From Tumebacillus permanentifrigoris (lineage in GTDB: Bacteria > Bacillota > Bacilli > Tumebacillales > Tumebacillaceae), in assembly GCF_003148565.1 (NCBI RefSeq), contig NZ_QGGL01000019.1, positions 1-64,000 on the forward strand: a stretch of 64,000 nt of DNA, in the 5' to 3' direction. Positions within the stretch are counted from its first letter, which is position 1. Every line of letters starts with the position of its first letter. The notes beneath the pieces were generated by a model, which saw only the letters and a list, made by a program, of their open reading frames with translations, had not been told where the DNA came from and made no database searches. Below are positions 44,140 through 52,998 of this stretch, piece by piece. Position numbers and translations under genes: made by a program.

Positions 44140-45127
44140 CTGTCATCCCCCTCCCCCCAGCAGTATCTCCTGCGCGCAGACGTTCTACCAGTTGCTCCAT
44201 GTCGTTTGGCAACGGGGATTGGAAGCGCATCCACTCCTTGGTGCGCGGATGTTCGAAGCCGAGCAGTTTGGCATGCAGCGCCTGACGCTCGATCCATGCG
44301 GAATCGTCGCCTTTGTAATACATAGCATCCCCGAACAACGGGTAGCCCAGATGTTGCATATGTACACGAATTTGATGCGTGCGCCCGGTGAACAGCTTCA
44401 ACTCCACCCGCGTCCCGCCTGGCTTGATCTGCCCGCCCGGCACCACGATGAACTCCTCCGGGTTGGGGTCTGCGAACGGATAGCGCTCCAAGACTCGGTA
44501 CGCCGTCCGCGCTTCCTGCCCGTCCTTGCGCACTTTGCGCACCCGACGGTCTTCGTCCGAACGCTCAATCGGCGCGTCGACGAGGCCACGAGCCTCCTCC
44601 ATCACGCCGTGGATCACCGCCTCGTACAGCCGTTCCACCGTGCGCTGCTTCATCTGCTCACCGAGCAATTTGTGGGCATAGTGATTTTTCGCCACGACGA
44701 TCAGCCCTGAGCTGTGTTGGTCGATGCGATGTACCGGGCGGAATCTCGCACTCACGCCGCGCAGCTTCCAATCGTACACCACACCATTTGCCAACGTGCC
44801 CGTCCAATGTCCGGTCGTCGGATGCACGATCAGCCCCGCTGGCTTGTCGATCACCAACACATCCTCGTCCTCATAGACGCTTCGGAACGGGATCGGCTCA
44901 GGCAAGATATCCTCCGACTCCTCAACGGGCAGCAGCAGGCGCAGTTCATCGCCCGCACGCAGTCTCCATGTTAACCAGACGTGCTCGCCATTGACGAGCA
45001 CGCCCTGTCCTTCCACCAGCTTGCGGATGATCTTGCGCGACATCTCAAAGCGATCGCGCAGCACGTCCTTGACCATCAAGCCGGCCAAGTCCTCCCCGAT
45101 CGCCAACCTCGCCAATTCATCTCTCAT
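44108..45127 (-). CDS. RluA-family RNA pseudouridine synthase
   Basis: About 339 residues: an N-terminal S4 RNA-binding domain (about 15-75) and the catalytic domain with RPVHRIDQHSSGLIVVAK, where the Asp of HRID is the nucleophile, and GRTHQIRVHMQHLGYPLFGD. I start at MRDELARLA with GAGGAG 11 nt upstream; a longer frame reads through the preceding terminator. The RNA target (23S rRNA or tRNA) is not determinable. Confidence 0.93.
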   Translation of the reverse strand: MRDELARLAIGEDLAGLMVKDVLRDRFEMSRKIIRKLVEGQGVLVNGEHVWLTWRLRAGDELRLLLPVEESEDILPEPIPFRSVYEDEDVLVIDKPAGLIVHPTTGHWTGTLANGVVYDWKLRGVSARFRPVHRIDQHSSGLIVVAKNHYAHKLLGEQMKQRTVERLYEAVIHGVMEEARGLVDAPIERSDEDRRVRKVRKDGQEARTAYRVLERYPFADPNPEEFIVVPGGQIKPGGTRVELKLFTGRTHQIRVHMQHLGYPLFGDAMYYKGDDSAWIERQALHAKLLGFEHPRTKEWMRFQSPLPNDMEQLVERLRAGDTAGGRGMTGGGPREVLHD

Positions 45128-45152
45128 GACATACTCGCTCCTCTGTGTGGAG

Positions 45153-45181
45153 AAAAAACACCCGGCCCCAAGGCGCGGGTG
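45153..45181 (-). terminator. terminator after the 67-aa zinc-ribbon gene
   Basis: On the minus strand CACCCG and CGGGTG pair, then six T. Confidence 0.75.
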
Positions 45182-45182
45182 C

Positions 45183-45386
45183 TTACCAAACGGTGTTTTT
45201 CTTCTCTTGGGAACTGCCGCCGCGCTTGTTGCGATCGACGATCGTGTTCGGCGCGTCATGGTGCTGCCACTCAAAGTGGTCGTTGGTTTGACCCTTGCGC
45301 GCATCGTCGAGCAGGCGACCACAACGGGTGCATTTCGGTTCCGATACGTGGTTCTCTTCGTAGCAATCTGTGCATTTGATTTTCAT
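45183..45386 (-). CDS. small zinc-ribbon-like protein (67 aa)
   Basis: The N-terminus MKIKCTDCYEENHVSEPKCTRCGRLL has two CxxC pairs 10 residues apart, a zinc-ribbon or rubredoxin-like knuckle. The remaining 40 residues are polar and probably disordered. GGGGAAGTGG precedes the ATG. Function unknown. Confidence 0.75.
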   Translation of the reverse strand: MKIKCTDCYEENHVSEPKCTRCGRLLDDARKGQTNDHFEWQHHDAPNTIVDRNKRGGSSQEKKNTVW

Positions 45387-45427
45387 GTGTTTCCACTTCC
45401 CCTAACTGTAAAAGATTTCGCGTGAAC

Positions 45428-45973
45428 CTACGCCAACTCCATCCGGTCTTCGTCCTGCTGTGTACGACGCTTCGACCACTCGCTGCGCTCCACTTGCATC
45501 ATCTCCGTGGCCACGCCATTTTGCGTGAATGAATGCACGATGCGATAGCCTGATTTCACATAACAGCGCTGTGCTCGTGCGTTGTCTCGGCGCACATACA
45601 AACGAACGACCTGCACCTGCGGGTTGGCAAACGCCACATCGAGCATGTGCGTCGTAACCGCTGTGCCAATCCCTTTGCTGAACAGCGCACGCCGGGCGAT
45701 GAGGATGGAAAACTCCATCTCGACACGGGTCGGCAACGAGGCTTTCAAGCCGCACCGTCCGATCAACTCACCGTCCCGCTCGATCACGAAATAGAGTGCG
45801 TGGTCGCGGTTGAGCTTTTTCTTCCAATAAGTGAGCAATTCATCGAGCGTATAGGGCAGGAATGCCCTCGAATTGGCGATATGGTGCAATTCTTCGTCGT
45901 TGTACCACTCCAAAAGCGATGGCACATCGTCCATCGTCAGCGGACGCACCGACCAGGTACTAGCTGTCTGCAT
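45428..45973 (-). CDS. GNAT-family N-acetyltransferase
   Basis: 181 residues of the RimJ/RimL-like GNAT group: VRPLTMDDVPSLLEWYND at the start, a beta-4 strand LIGRCGLKAS, the acetyl-CoA loop around RRALFSKGIGTAVTTHML, and VRLYVRRDNARAQRCYVKSGY, the usual C-terminal motif. GGAAGGAG precedes the ATG. The acceptor is unknown. Confidence 0.88.
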   Translation of the reverse strand: MQTASTWSVRPLTMDDVPSLLEWYNDEELHHIANSRAFLPYTLDELLTYWKKKLNRDHALYFVIERDGELIGRCGLKASLPTRVEMEFSILIARRALFSKGIGTAVTTHMLDVAFANPQVQVVRLYVRRDNARAQRCYVKSGYRIVHSFTQNGVATEMMQVERSEWSKRRTQQDEDRMELA

Positions 45974-46005
45974 GCGGTCTCGCTCCTTCCCAACTCATGT
46001 CCCCC

Positions 46006-46401
46006 TTATTGTACAGGACGTGGAGAGTTTTGGGAACGTGCCTTTTGGATCTCCTCAATCAGATAGAGATCGAGATGTACACGGCTTTTGTGGCGGAAGT
46101 TGTGGTTGATCGACCAGACGATGATCAGAATCGACACCATCGCCGCGATCACCCACGACAGCGAGTCATGCGGGAAATACTTGCCTAGTTGTGAACCAAA
46201 AATCAAAAACACGATCGGCATCGTCGAAGCCAACAACGGCACATTGCCCAACATGTGTTGCTCTTGGATCAAATGGGCGCGTATGAAGCACAACTCCTCA
46301 TCCGACTTTTCGCTGTAATACCGATACAAGCGCATTGAAAACCGGCTGTGCTTGGCAAAATACGCGTCCAGCATCCTCGCCCTCGTCTCCCGGCTTTTCA
46401 C
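46006..46401 (-). CDS. hypothetical membrane protein (about 131 aa)
   Basis: A basic N-terminal third (KSRETRARMLDAYFAKHSRFSMRLYRYYSEKSDEEL), two hydrophobic helices (about 55-72 and 82-100) and a basic, cytoplasmic-looking tail. I prefer a GTG start with GGAAGGAG 11 nt upstream; a GTG 27 nt earlier is in frame. It lies downstream of the large GGDEF gene on the same strand but after its terminator. Confidence 0.65.
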   Translation of the reverse strand: MKSRETRARMLDAYFAKHSRFSMRLYRYYSEKSDEELCFIRAHLIQEQHMLGNVPLLASTMPIVFLIFGSQLGKYFPHDSLSWVIAAMVSILIIVWSINHNFRHKSRVHLDLYLIEEIQKARSQNSPRPVQ

Positions 46402-46467
46402 AGCGACGTCAACTCCTTCCGAACTCACGTTGATATTCTAGTGTAAACGTCACCACCCAGTTTCATG

Positions 46468-46511
46468 TAAAAAAGACCGTATCCGCGACAGGCGCGGGTA
46501 CGGTCTCTTTT
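46468..46511 (-). terminator. terminator after the large GGDEF gene
   Basis: On the minus strand a long stem (AGACCGTA..CGCG paired with its complement, one bulge) is followed by six T. Confidence 0.85.
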
Positions 46512-46512
46512 G

Positions 46513-49500
46513 CTACTCCCGTTGTTGTGCCACCATCTCCCAATGGCAGACGACACGGTTTTTGCCATTGCGCTTGGCATAGGTCTCCGCTTGGTCGGCC
46601 TTCTCAATCAGGTCGAGCACGTCGACCGGATGGTCGAGATCGAAACTCGCGACGCCGATTGAGGCGGTGATCTGGTAGCGGTTGCCCTCGATCGGGAGGG
46701 CGCGCAAGTTGTTCAAGATCCGTTCCGCGACAATCCGCGCAGCCGAACCGTTGGTGTTCGGCAGGATGACGACCATCTCTTCGCCGCCAAAGCGTCCGAC
46801 GATGTCCACGTTGCGCACCGAACGTTGTAACGTCTGCGCCACCGCGCGCAACACGCGGTCGCCCTCGTTGTGCCCGAAGCGGTTGTTGACTTGCGAAAAG
46901 TCGTCCAAGTCGATCATCAGGAATGACAAGTCGATGCCATAGCGCTGAATCTTCGTAAATTCCTCATTGAGTCGCTTCTGGAAGTAATTGCGTTGGTACA
47001 GCCCGGTCAGGTTGTCGGTGATCATCACTTCGTAGAGGATCGAGTTCTCCACGTTGGAAGAGACGAGTTGAGCAAGCGATGTGATGAAACGCTTGTCACG
47101 GATCGTGAAAGGCGTCTGCAACGACATTTTCTCCAACACCATGATCGCGATGACTTGCTGATCATGCGAGTACACGGGGATGCCGTACAAGTAAGACGTC
47201 GTGCCTTCCATCTCCACCGGACGCTCCACCTCGATGACGCTCTGGAAGACCTTCTCCACTTCACTGCCTTCAAGATACGGGGTCTCCTGCAACTGTTCGT
47301 TCAGGTGGATGCGCTCAATGCGCTCCTCGTTGATCTTGATGCTCAGGTGAATCTGATCGAGCAGGAGGTTTTCGAACACGACTGCTGCCAAGTTTTCGCA
47401 GACCGTCTTGACCATGATCGAGGAGGAGACGCGACGGATCGCATCTAGCAGAATCTCGTTGTCGGTCAAGGTGTCGATCATCTCCTGCCGCTCCTTGACG
47501 ATCGCACGCGCCCAGTCCTTCAAGCGCGCGCCGCCATCGGCGATCCTGACGCCCGCACGCGGGTCCATCCCTTGTACATCGCCCAACATCCTATCGGTGA
47601 TCCCATCGGCCGCCCGCACCATCTCCATGTTGGTCTGGCTCATGTAACGGTCGATCGCCGCGAGTCGCCCCTGTTGGTTGAGCTTGCGGAACCACATCAA
47701 CGCTCGCTTGTAGTTCAGGTTGGCCTGCACGAACTGATGTGTCAGTTGGTACAGTCGGCCGAGGTAGAAGTGTGCCTTCGCGAGGAACCCGACATACCCG
47801 GTGTTGTGAATCAACTGCTGGACTTGCGTGCCGAGCTCCAAGCCATCATGCCAGCGACCCGCCTGCAACATCGCTTCAAGCAACAGCAAGTAGCGCTTGA
47901 TGCGGACTTCGTTGGGCACGCCCGTCTCTTCGACGAGCGGCAGGAACACATCGATGACTTCCTGGTACTGCCGGTAGACGATCTGGTACTTCGCCCGCAG
48001 GAACTGCAGTTCCGACTCGAACTTGCGCGCTTCGCAGATGTGCTGGATCAGCGGCCACAGCCGATCGATCCGACGCTTGTTCCCTTGCTCACAGTAGATT
48101 TGAAAACGGAACAACCAAGCGGTGTCGCGCATCTTTTGCTGGCCGTTGCGCTTGGCGACGACGGTCATTTTGTTGATGACCTGTTCGGCCTTCTCATAAT
48201 CCTCGATGAACATGAAGTGCTCGATCTCATTTTGCAACAGATAGGTGTCGTCACCTTTGTTGACCGCAATGCCCGTCTCGCGCGCTTTTTCGATGTAGCG
48301 GTGCGAATGGTACATGTCGCCGAGCATGCGATAGATCTCAATCAGGTTGATATACGCGATCGCTTCCTTTGACTTGTCGCTGAGGTCAGCGGCGAGACTT
48401 GCCGATTGCAAGTAGTAATCCTTCGCCTTCAGCGGGTCGGTCTCTTGGAAGCCGATCGCCATGCAATTGTAGATGCCGACCAGCAAGGCTCGGAAATTGT
48501 GGTGCTCCGCGAGCGTCGCCGCTTCGTGCAGATAGCGGGCGCGATGCTCCCACGGAATGCCTGGCACGTAGGTCAGCAACACTTGCAAGTTGTACAGCCA
48601 CGAGATGTAATCCTTGACCCGCATCTCTTCACGCAACACCGAGCCATTGCGCTGCTGGTACTCCTCCAGATCGCGGATGTAGGAGTAATTGCCCTCCGTC
48701 TCGATATAATACATGCCGAGAATGACCATCAGCGATTGCTGAACTTTATGCTGCAACTTGCCTTCGCGGATCAGTTGCTCCATCAGGGCGACGTAGGGCT
48801 CCACGCGGTGGAACATCCCGATGTTGATCCGACTGATCGTCATGTTGATGAGACTGCGCACGTTGCCCGTGTTTTCGTAGAGCTCTTGGTAGACGTCACT
48901 CGCTTCCTCAAGCGATCCTGAGAGCTTCAGAAGCTTGGCGCGGTAATTATAAAATGCATTCGGGCAGGTACGCCCTGGCAAGTGCACATATAACTCCAGC
49001 GCCTTGCGAATCTGCGTCTCCGAATCGAGCAACAGGTTCCGGCGGAAACTGCGACGGGCGCCTTGGATATAGTGCGCAATCGCACGCCTCCACTCCCTCC
49101 CGCACTCGAGTTGGTACGCGATCTCCATGAATTCCAGCGAGTTCACATCGAGCAGACAGTGCCCGAGCGCGTGATGCATCTCCCGGCGCTCCCCCTCTGG
49201 GATCGCTTCGTAGAGGTGTTGCTTGACGTTCGCTGAAGGGAACCGATAATAGTTGTGCGTCTGAAGCAGCAGACCTTGTTCCGCGAGTTGATACAGAATC
49301 TGCGTCAACTCCTGCGCCGAGCCGATCTCGGCGGCCTTGGCCGCTGCTTCGACGACAAATGCCCCTTTGAACAACGTCAGCACGCGGCAGACCTTTTTGG
49401 CCTGATCTGGTAACGCTTCCAGACGGTAAAGGATCAGACTTTCCATCGATTCCGGGATGTTCAGATCTTCAATCGTAGGCACATCCATATGCCACACGTA

Positions 49501-51141
49501 GCGCTGCAAGTAGATCTGGCGCGTGTCGACCAAGTACTCGACCAATTGCAGAGCCTGTCCTAACGTATCATTCGAGTGGTGATTCAACCATTCGATAAAT
49601 TGATCACTGAGGAAGTCGGTGTCCCCGAATCTCGACGCCACACACTCTCGCAATTGGTGCACCGGCAGATTGCTCAAGTGCATCCGTTCTTGGAACAGCT
49701 CCCCGAGCAACAACGACGTGTCTTCCGCGACCCCGATGATGCCAAACATCAACTGCTCGTTGCTGAGCAGTTTTTTGAAAAACTGCACCGTCTCGTAGTC
49801 CAGGCGATGCACATCGTACAACTCCAGCACGAACGGCTCAGCAGTGACCTCGATGACCTGTGTGAAAAACTCCAACAACAGCGCATCCGGTTCCAGACGA
49901 TCCCCTTCCGCTAAGCCAGCTCCGCGCACAGCCAACTCCTCATCCGTATCTGCATTCAACATATCGCGGTACTCAAAAGCGATCCGTGAAATGATTTTGG
50001 AAAGCGGGCGCACGTACTGTTGCCCGACGCGCTCCAGCTTGGGAACCCCAAAGCAGATCATCAACAGGCGGCAGGTCAGGTCCTCAATCGTTGCGCCGGC
50101 GACATCGCTGCAGACGACCGAAACCCCGGAGACATTGAACATGTAGCGCCCCGAGACTTCGTAGATCAATCGTTTCCGTCCGATGCCTTGTCGACCGGTG
50201 ATCAGGAGCGAGCTGCGCCCCCCCTGCACCTGGCGCTCGTAGAACAGCGACAACTGCGCGACCTCTTCGATCCGACCGGTGAATTCCGGCGAGAACAAGT
50301 GTTCCGAACCATACGTCTCTGACTCCTGTTGCTCTGCGATCTCGTGGCGTCCGAGGGTGCGTGTCAATTCCTCGATGATCTGCCCAATCCATTGAAAACG
50401 CTTGGTCGGGCGTTGGTTGATCATCTTGAGCACCATGCGGTCGAGTTGTGGCGGGATGTGTTGATTGAAGCGAGATGGCGGGTACAGCGTACCTTCCTCA
50501 TACGAGAACGGATACGTATCGGTCAAAACGTAGTAGAACAGCACACCGAGGTTGTAGATATCTGTGCGTGCGTCAAATGGGCTCATCGTCATCAATTCCG
50601 GGGCGAAAAACTCCAAGGACTCTGAGGAGCCAGAGGCGTTGTACAGCGACAACGGTTGATCTGTCAACATCGTCATCAATCGGACGTTGCCATCCGGCAT
50701 CACCCAGACATGCTCTGGCACGATTGCCCCGTGCCACATCGTGCGGTTGTGCAACAGCGACACCGCATCGCAGAGTCGCTTGAAAACTTCGATCATCGTC
50801 GGCAGAGATTCCCCATCCAGAAAGTGAAGCAGCGGGCGTGCGCCCAACGGAACATCATAGACGACAGAACTGCCGTCGGGTCCGCTGAACACATCGGCGA
50901 TCTTCAACATTGGCAACGCCGGATCTTGCTGGAACAGATTCGCCCGCAATTCAATCTGCTCATGACCAATAAACGAAACCAAGTGTGCAGGAAGTCTCAA
51001 AATCTGCACGGCACGTCCCGTCTCCTCGTCAAACCCCCGGTACAGATCTCCAAAGTAACTGCTGCCGGAGAGCTTGTCGACGACGGTGTAACGAGACTCT
51101 GCAACTGTGGCCTTCCGCTCTGTCATGAAAATCACATCCAT
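46513..51141 (-). CDS. giant pseudokinase - ATPase - TPR - GAF - GGDEF (diguanylate cyclase) protein
   Basis: 1542 residues, no membrane segment. Residues 17-265 have a Ser/Thr-kinase fold (APE at 180-182, DIYNLGVLFYYVLT at 194-207). The ATP lysine is Gln46 (AVQIL), HRD is HGA (137-139) and DFG is absent, so it is a pseudokinase. Residues about 285-560 are an AAA_16-type ATPase with a changed P-loop (GRQGIGRKR, no Ser/Thr after Lys). Residues about 570-1180 are TPR-like helical repeats, about 1225-1370 GAF, and 1373-1540 GGDEF with GGEEM at 1452-1456 and an I-site RNVD at 1443-1446, five residues before it. It probably makes c-di-GMP under control of an unknown signal. Related kinase-ATPase-GAF proteins usually end in a histidine kinase. 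Confidence 0.88.
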   Translation of the reverse strand: MDVIFMTERKATVAESRYTVVDKLSGSSYFGDLYRGFDEETGRAVQILRLPAHLVSFIGHEQIELRANLFQQDPALPMLKIADVFSGPDGSSVVYDVPLGARPLLHFLDGESLPTMIEVFKRLCDAVSLLHNRTMWHGAIVPEHVWVMPDGNVRLMTMLTDQPLSLYNASGSSESLEFFAPELMTMSPFDARTDIYNLGVLFYYVLTDTYPFSYEEGTLYPPSRFNQHIPPQLDRMVLKMINQRPTKRFQWIGQIIEELTRTLGRHEIAEQQESETYGSEHLFSPEFTGRIEEVAQLSLFYERQVQGGRSSLLITGRQGIGRKRLIYEVSGRYMFNVSGVSVVCSDVAGATIEDLTCRLLMICFGVPKLERVGQQYVRPLSKIISRIAFEYRDMLNADTDEELAVRGAGLAEGDRLEPDALLLEFFTQVIEVTAEPFVLELYDVHRLDYETVQFFKKLLSNEQLMFGIIGVAEDTSLLLGELFQERMHLSNLPVHQLRECVASRFGDTDFLSDQFIEWLNHHSNDTLGQALQLVEYLVDTRQIYLQRYVWHMDVPTIEDLNIPESMESLILYRLEALPDQAKKVCRVLTLFKGAFVVEAAAKAAEIGSAQELTQILYQLAEQGLLLQTHNYYRFPSANVKQHLYEAIPEGERREMHHALGHCLLDVNSLEFMEIAYQLECGREWRRAIAHYIQGARRSFRRNLLLDSETQIRKALELYVHLPGRTCPNAFYNYRAKLLKLSGSLEEASDVYQELYENTGNVRSLINMTISRINIGMFHRVEPYVALMEQLIREGKLQHKVQQSLMVILGMYYIETEGNYSYIRDLEEYQQRNGSVLREEMRVKDYISWLYNLQVLLTYVPGIPWEHRARYLHEAATLAEHHNFRALLVGIYNCMAIGFQETDPLKAKDYYLQSASLAADLSDKSKEAIAYINLIEIYRMLGDMYHSHRYIEKARETGIAVNKGDDTYLLQNEIEHFMFIEDYEKAEQVINKMTVVAKRNGQQKMRDTAWLFRFQIYCEQGNKRRIDRLWPLIQHICEARKFESELQFLRAKYQIVYRQYQEVIDVFLPLVEETGVPNEVRIKRYLLLLEAMLQAGRWHDGLELGTQVQQLIHNTGYVGFLAKAHFYLGRLYQLTHQFVQANLNYKRALMWFRKLNQQGRLAAIDRYMSQTNMEMVRAADGITDRMLGDVQGMDPRAGVRIADGGARLKDWARAIVKERQEMIDTLTDNEILLDAIRRVSSSIMVKTVCENLAAVVFENLLLDQIHLSIKINEERIERIHLNEQLQETPYLEGSEVEKVFQSVIEVERPVEMEGTTSYLYGIPVYSHDQQVIAIMVLEKMSLQTPFTIRDKRFITSLAQLVSSNVENSILYEVMITDNLTGLYQRNYFQKRLNEEFTKIQRYGIDLSFLMIDLDDFSQVNNRFGHNEGDRVLRAVAQTLQRSVRNVDIVGRFGGEEMVVILPNTNGSAARIVAERILNNLRALPIEGNRYQITASIGVASFDLDHPVDVLDLIEKADQAETYAKRNGKNRVVCHWEMVAQQRE

Positions 51142-51369
51142 TCTCCGATACAGTCTATCTCTCTAAATCTTAACACAAAGATTAATAAAAGTCATATAGA
51201 CGAACGTATATCTTACAGCAGAAATTCGCAATCGAGTGATTTTTCTAATTCCTGACCTGAAAATGGCTAACTGTACGAAAATGGACACAAGTTACCAAAA
51301 AATCAAGTGTACGGTTTTTAGATTCGACATGGTAAAATAGTTGAGTACAGATTGGAAGGAGTGTGAGCA
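51142..51369. other. divergent promoter region between the GGDEF gene and the cytochrome gene
   Basis: AT-rich, with no gene seen. TAAAAT at 51332-51337 is a plausible -10 for the cytochrome gene with a weak -35. A 0A-box-like TGTCGAA (minus strand) lies at 51323-51329, next to that -10. Confidence 0.45.
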
Positions 51370-51720
51370 ATGAGTTTTCGTGGTATCATCATCGTCCTCA
51401 GCCTGTTTGTTCTGGGCATTGCGTTCAGCGGCTTTGCTTCTTACTCGCAGACGATCGTAACCCCGCACAGTGAGGTCACCATCGACGGCAAGAAGCTGGC
51501 ACAACAAAACTGCGCATCTTGCCACGGCAAAGACCTCAAAGGCGACGCCGGCCCGAACCTTCACGAGAAGGGTGCACTGCTGACCGAAGAGACCATCGCA
51601 CAGATCATTCACGATGGCGTCAACGGCAAAATGCCTCCGATGGGCGGCGGCGGCCTGAAGAACGACAAAGAAGTCGCAGCTGTCGCGAAATACATCACCA
51701 GCCTTGGTGAATCGAAGTAA
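51370..51720 (+). CDS. membrane-anchored c-type cytochrome (small, CccA/c-551 like)
   Basis: 116 residues: an uncleaved signal/anchor helix (about 5-25), a short linker, then one cytochrome c domain. Haem attaches at CASCH (NCASCHGKDLKGDAGPNLHEKG), and the distal Met is in KMPPMGGGG. It should carry electrons on the outer face of the membrane to a terminal oxidase. GGAAGGAG precedes the ATG. It is a single gene with a terminator. Confidence 0.93.
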   Translation: MSFRGIIIVLSLFVLGIAFSGFASYSQTIVTPHSEVTIDGKKLAQQNCASCHGKDLKGDAGPNLHEKGALLTEETIAQIIHDGVNGKMPPMGGGGLKNDKEVAAVAKYITSLGESK

Positions 51721-51730
51721 ATCTTCCACC

Positions 51731-51772
51731 AAAAAGGGTTCGGGCCAACGAAGTTGGCCCGAACCCTTTTTT
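51731..51772. terminator. terminator after the cytochrome c gene
   Basis: AAAAGGGTTCGGGCCAAC pairs with its exact complement around 3 nt, followed by six T. Confidence 0.9.
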
Positions 51773-51788
51773 ATCTAGTATCGAATTA

Positions 51789-51991
51789 GAAAAGGGACTG
51801 TCCAGTGCGGACGATCCCTTTTCCGTAAGGTATGTTGGAATGTCGTAGTCAGGTACGTTGCTGCGGCTTTTTAGTCATAATATTTGTAGGAAAAGCCTCC
51901 CGACCCCGGTTTTATGTAGGGGTTCTCTAGTGGGCGGTGAGTATTAATACTAGTCAGCCAGACGTGATTAGTTACTTAATCCCCCGCTCCA
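51789..51991 (-). ncRNA. candidate small RNA gene of unknown class (about 200 nt)
   Basis: A sigma-A promoter on the minus strand, TTTACA (52021-52026), 17 nt, TAGAAT (51998-52003), points into a region without a reading frame. Downstream come several hairpins: GATTA/TAATC, the 12-nt palindrome AGTATTAATACT, ACCCC/GGGGT and GGCTTTT/AAAAGCC. A terminator-like stem (51789-51823, AAAAGGGA..GTCC/GGAC..TCCCTTTT) ends it. The unit is separated from cheR by that gene's terminator. I cannot match it to 6S, tmRNA, SRP or a known riboswitch. Confidence 0.4.
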
Positions 51992-52051
51992 TTTCTAATT
52001 CTAGACCGTATGAACGGAAATGTAAATAGGCAATTCGCATCGGGCTACTAT

Positions 52052-52082
52052 AAAAAAAACCGCCATTTACGAATAGGCGGTC
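52052..52082 (-). terminator. cheR terminator
   Basis: On the minus strand ACCGCC and GGCGGT pair around an 11-nt loop, followed by eight T. Confidence 0.88.
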
Positions 52083-52122
52083 TGTACATAGGACAAGTGT
52101 CTCCATTCATATAAGTAGGGTG

Positions 52123-52905
52123 CTACTGGCGTTGGTAAAAGAACGTGTCATACGTAGCAAATCGGAACGATTGCGGGGAGAAGATCTGCTCCGTCGAGCC
52201 GACAAACAACACACCGCCAGGCTTCAAGGCATTGGAAAACTTGGTGTAGAGCAAGTCTTTCGCCTGCTCGGTGAAATAGATGATCACGTTGCGGCAGACG
52301 ATCAAGTCAAAATCACTCTCGAACGGCTCCTCCAGCAAGTTGTGCTTTTTGAACGTGACGCACTTCTTCACATCCTCAGAGATCGCATACTGTTGATTGT
52401 CAAGAGGCTTAAAGTATTTAGATACATAGGCCGGTGGTACAAATTGCAGGGAGCGTTGGTGGTACACACCCTTTTTCGCACGAGCGATCGCACCGTCGTC
52501 GATGTCAGATGCGAGCACTTTGATCTCGGAGAACGGCAAGTATTGGTTCAGGATCATCGCGATCGTATACGGTTCCTCGCCGGTCGAACAAGCGGCGCTC
52601 CAGACTTTGATCTTTTTGTTTTTCTTCAGGACTTCTGGTACCAAACGTTGCTCGACCACTTCCCAGCGGTTCGGGTTGCGGAAAAACTCGGATACGTTGA
52701 TCGTCATGCGGTCCAAGAACTCGTGGAACAAGTTCTGGTCTTTTTGTAGCGCCTCAAAATACGGTTTGAAGTCTTGGAACCCTTGCTTATCGCGCAGCGC
52801 AGTCAGACGACGCTCCATCTGTGGGCGTTTGTATTTCTTGAGATCGATGTTCGTGTATTTGTAGATGTTCTCCATAAAGAGATCGAATTCGTTTCCTACA
52901 GCCAT
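52123..52905 (-). CDS. cheR: chemotaxis protein methyltransferase CheR
   Basis: 260 residues: a small helical N-terminal domain (about 1-65) and a SAM methyltransferase domain with KVWSAACSTGEEPYTIAMIL (motif I), DIDDGAIARAKKGVY, and FDLIVCRNVIIYFTEQ. It methylates glutamates of chemoreceptors. I start at MAVGNEFDL with GGGGGATGG upstream. No other che gene is near, but in Bacillus subtilis cheR also stands apart between ndk and aroF. Confidence 0.94.
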   Translation of the reverse strand: MAVGNEFDLFMENIYKYTNIDLKKYKRPQMERRLTALRDKQGFQDFKPYFEALQKDQNLFHEFLDRMTINVSEFFRNPNRWEVVEQRLVPEVLKKNKKIKVWSAACSTGEEPYTIAMILNQYLPFSEIKVLASDIDDGAIARAKKGVYHQRSLQFVPPAYVSKYFKPLDNQQYAISEDVKKCVTFKKHNLLEEPFESDFDLIVCRNVIIYFTEQAKDLLYTKFSNALKPGGVLFVGSTEQIFSPQSFRFATYDTFFYQRQ

Positions 52906-52998
52906 GTCCCATCCCCCTTGCTTTCCAAGCACATGTTGATGTCTGCTAGTATTCGCCCTGTTTGTCGAATTTTCCTGCTGAGGGAGATGACAGCTTCT

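Noticed and set aside
51789-52026. Identity of the intergenic unit as 6S RNA or a c-di-GMP riboswitch
   Set aside because: The 5' and 3' ends do not form the long closing stem of 6S RNA, and the conserved GEMM core sequences are absent; no downstream gene on that strand follows closely.
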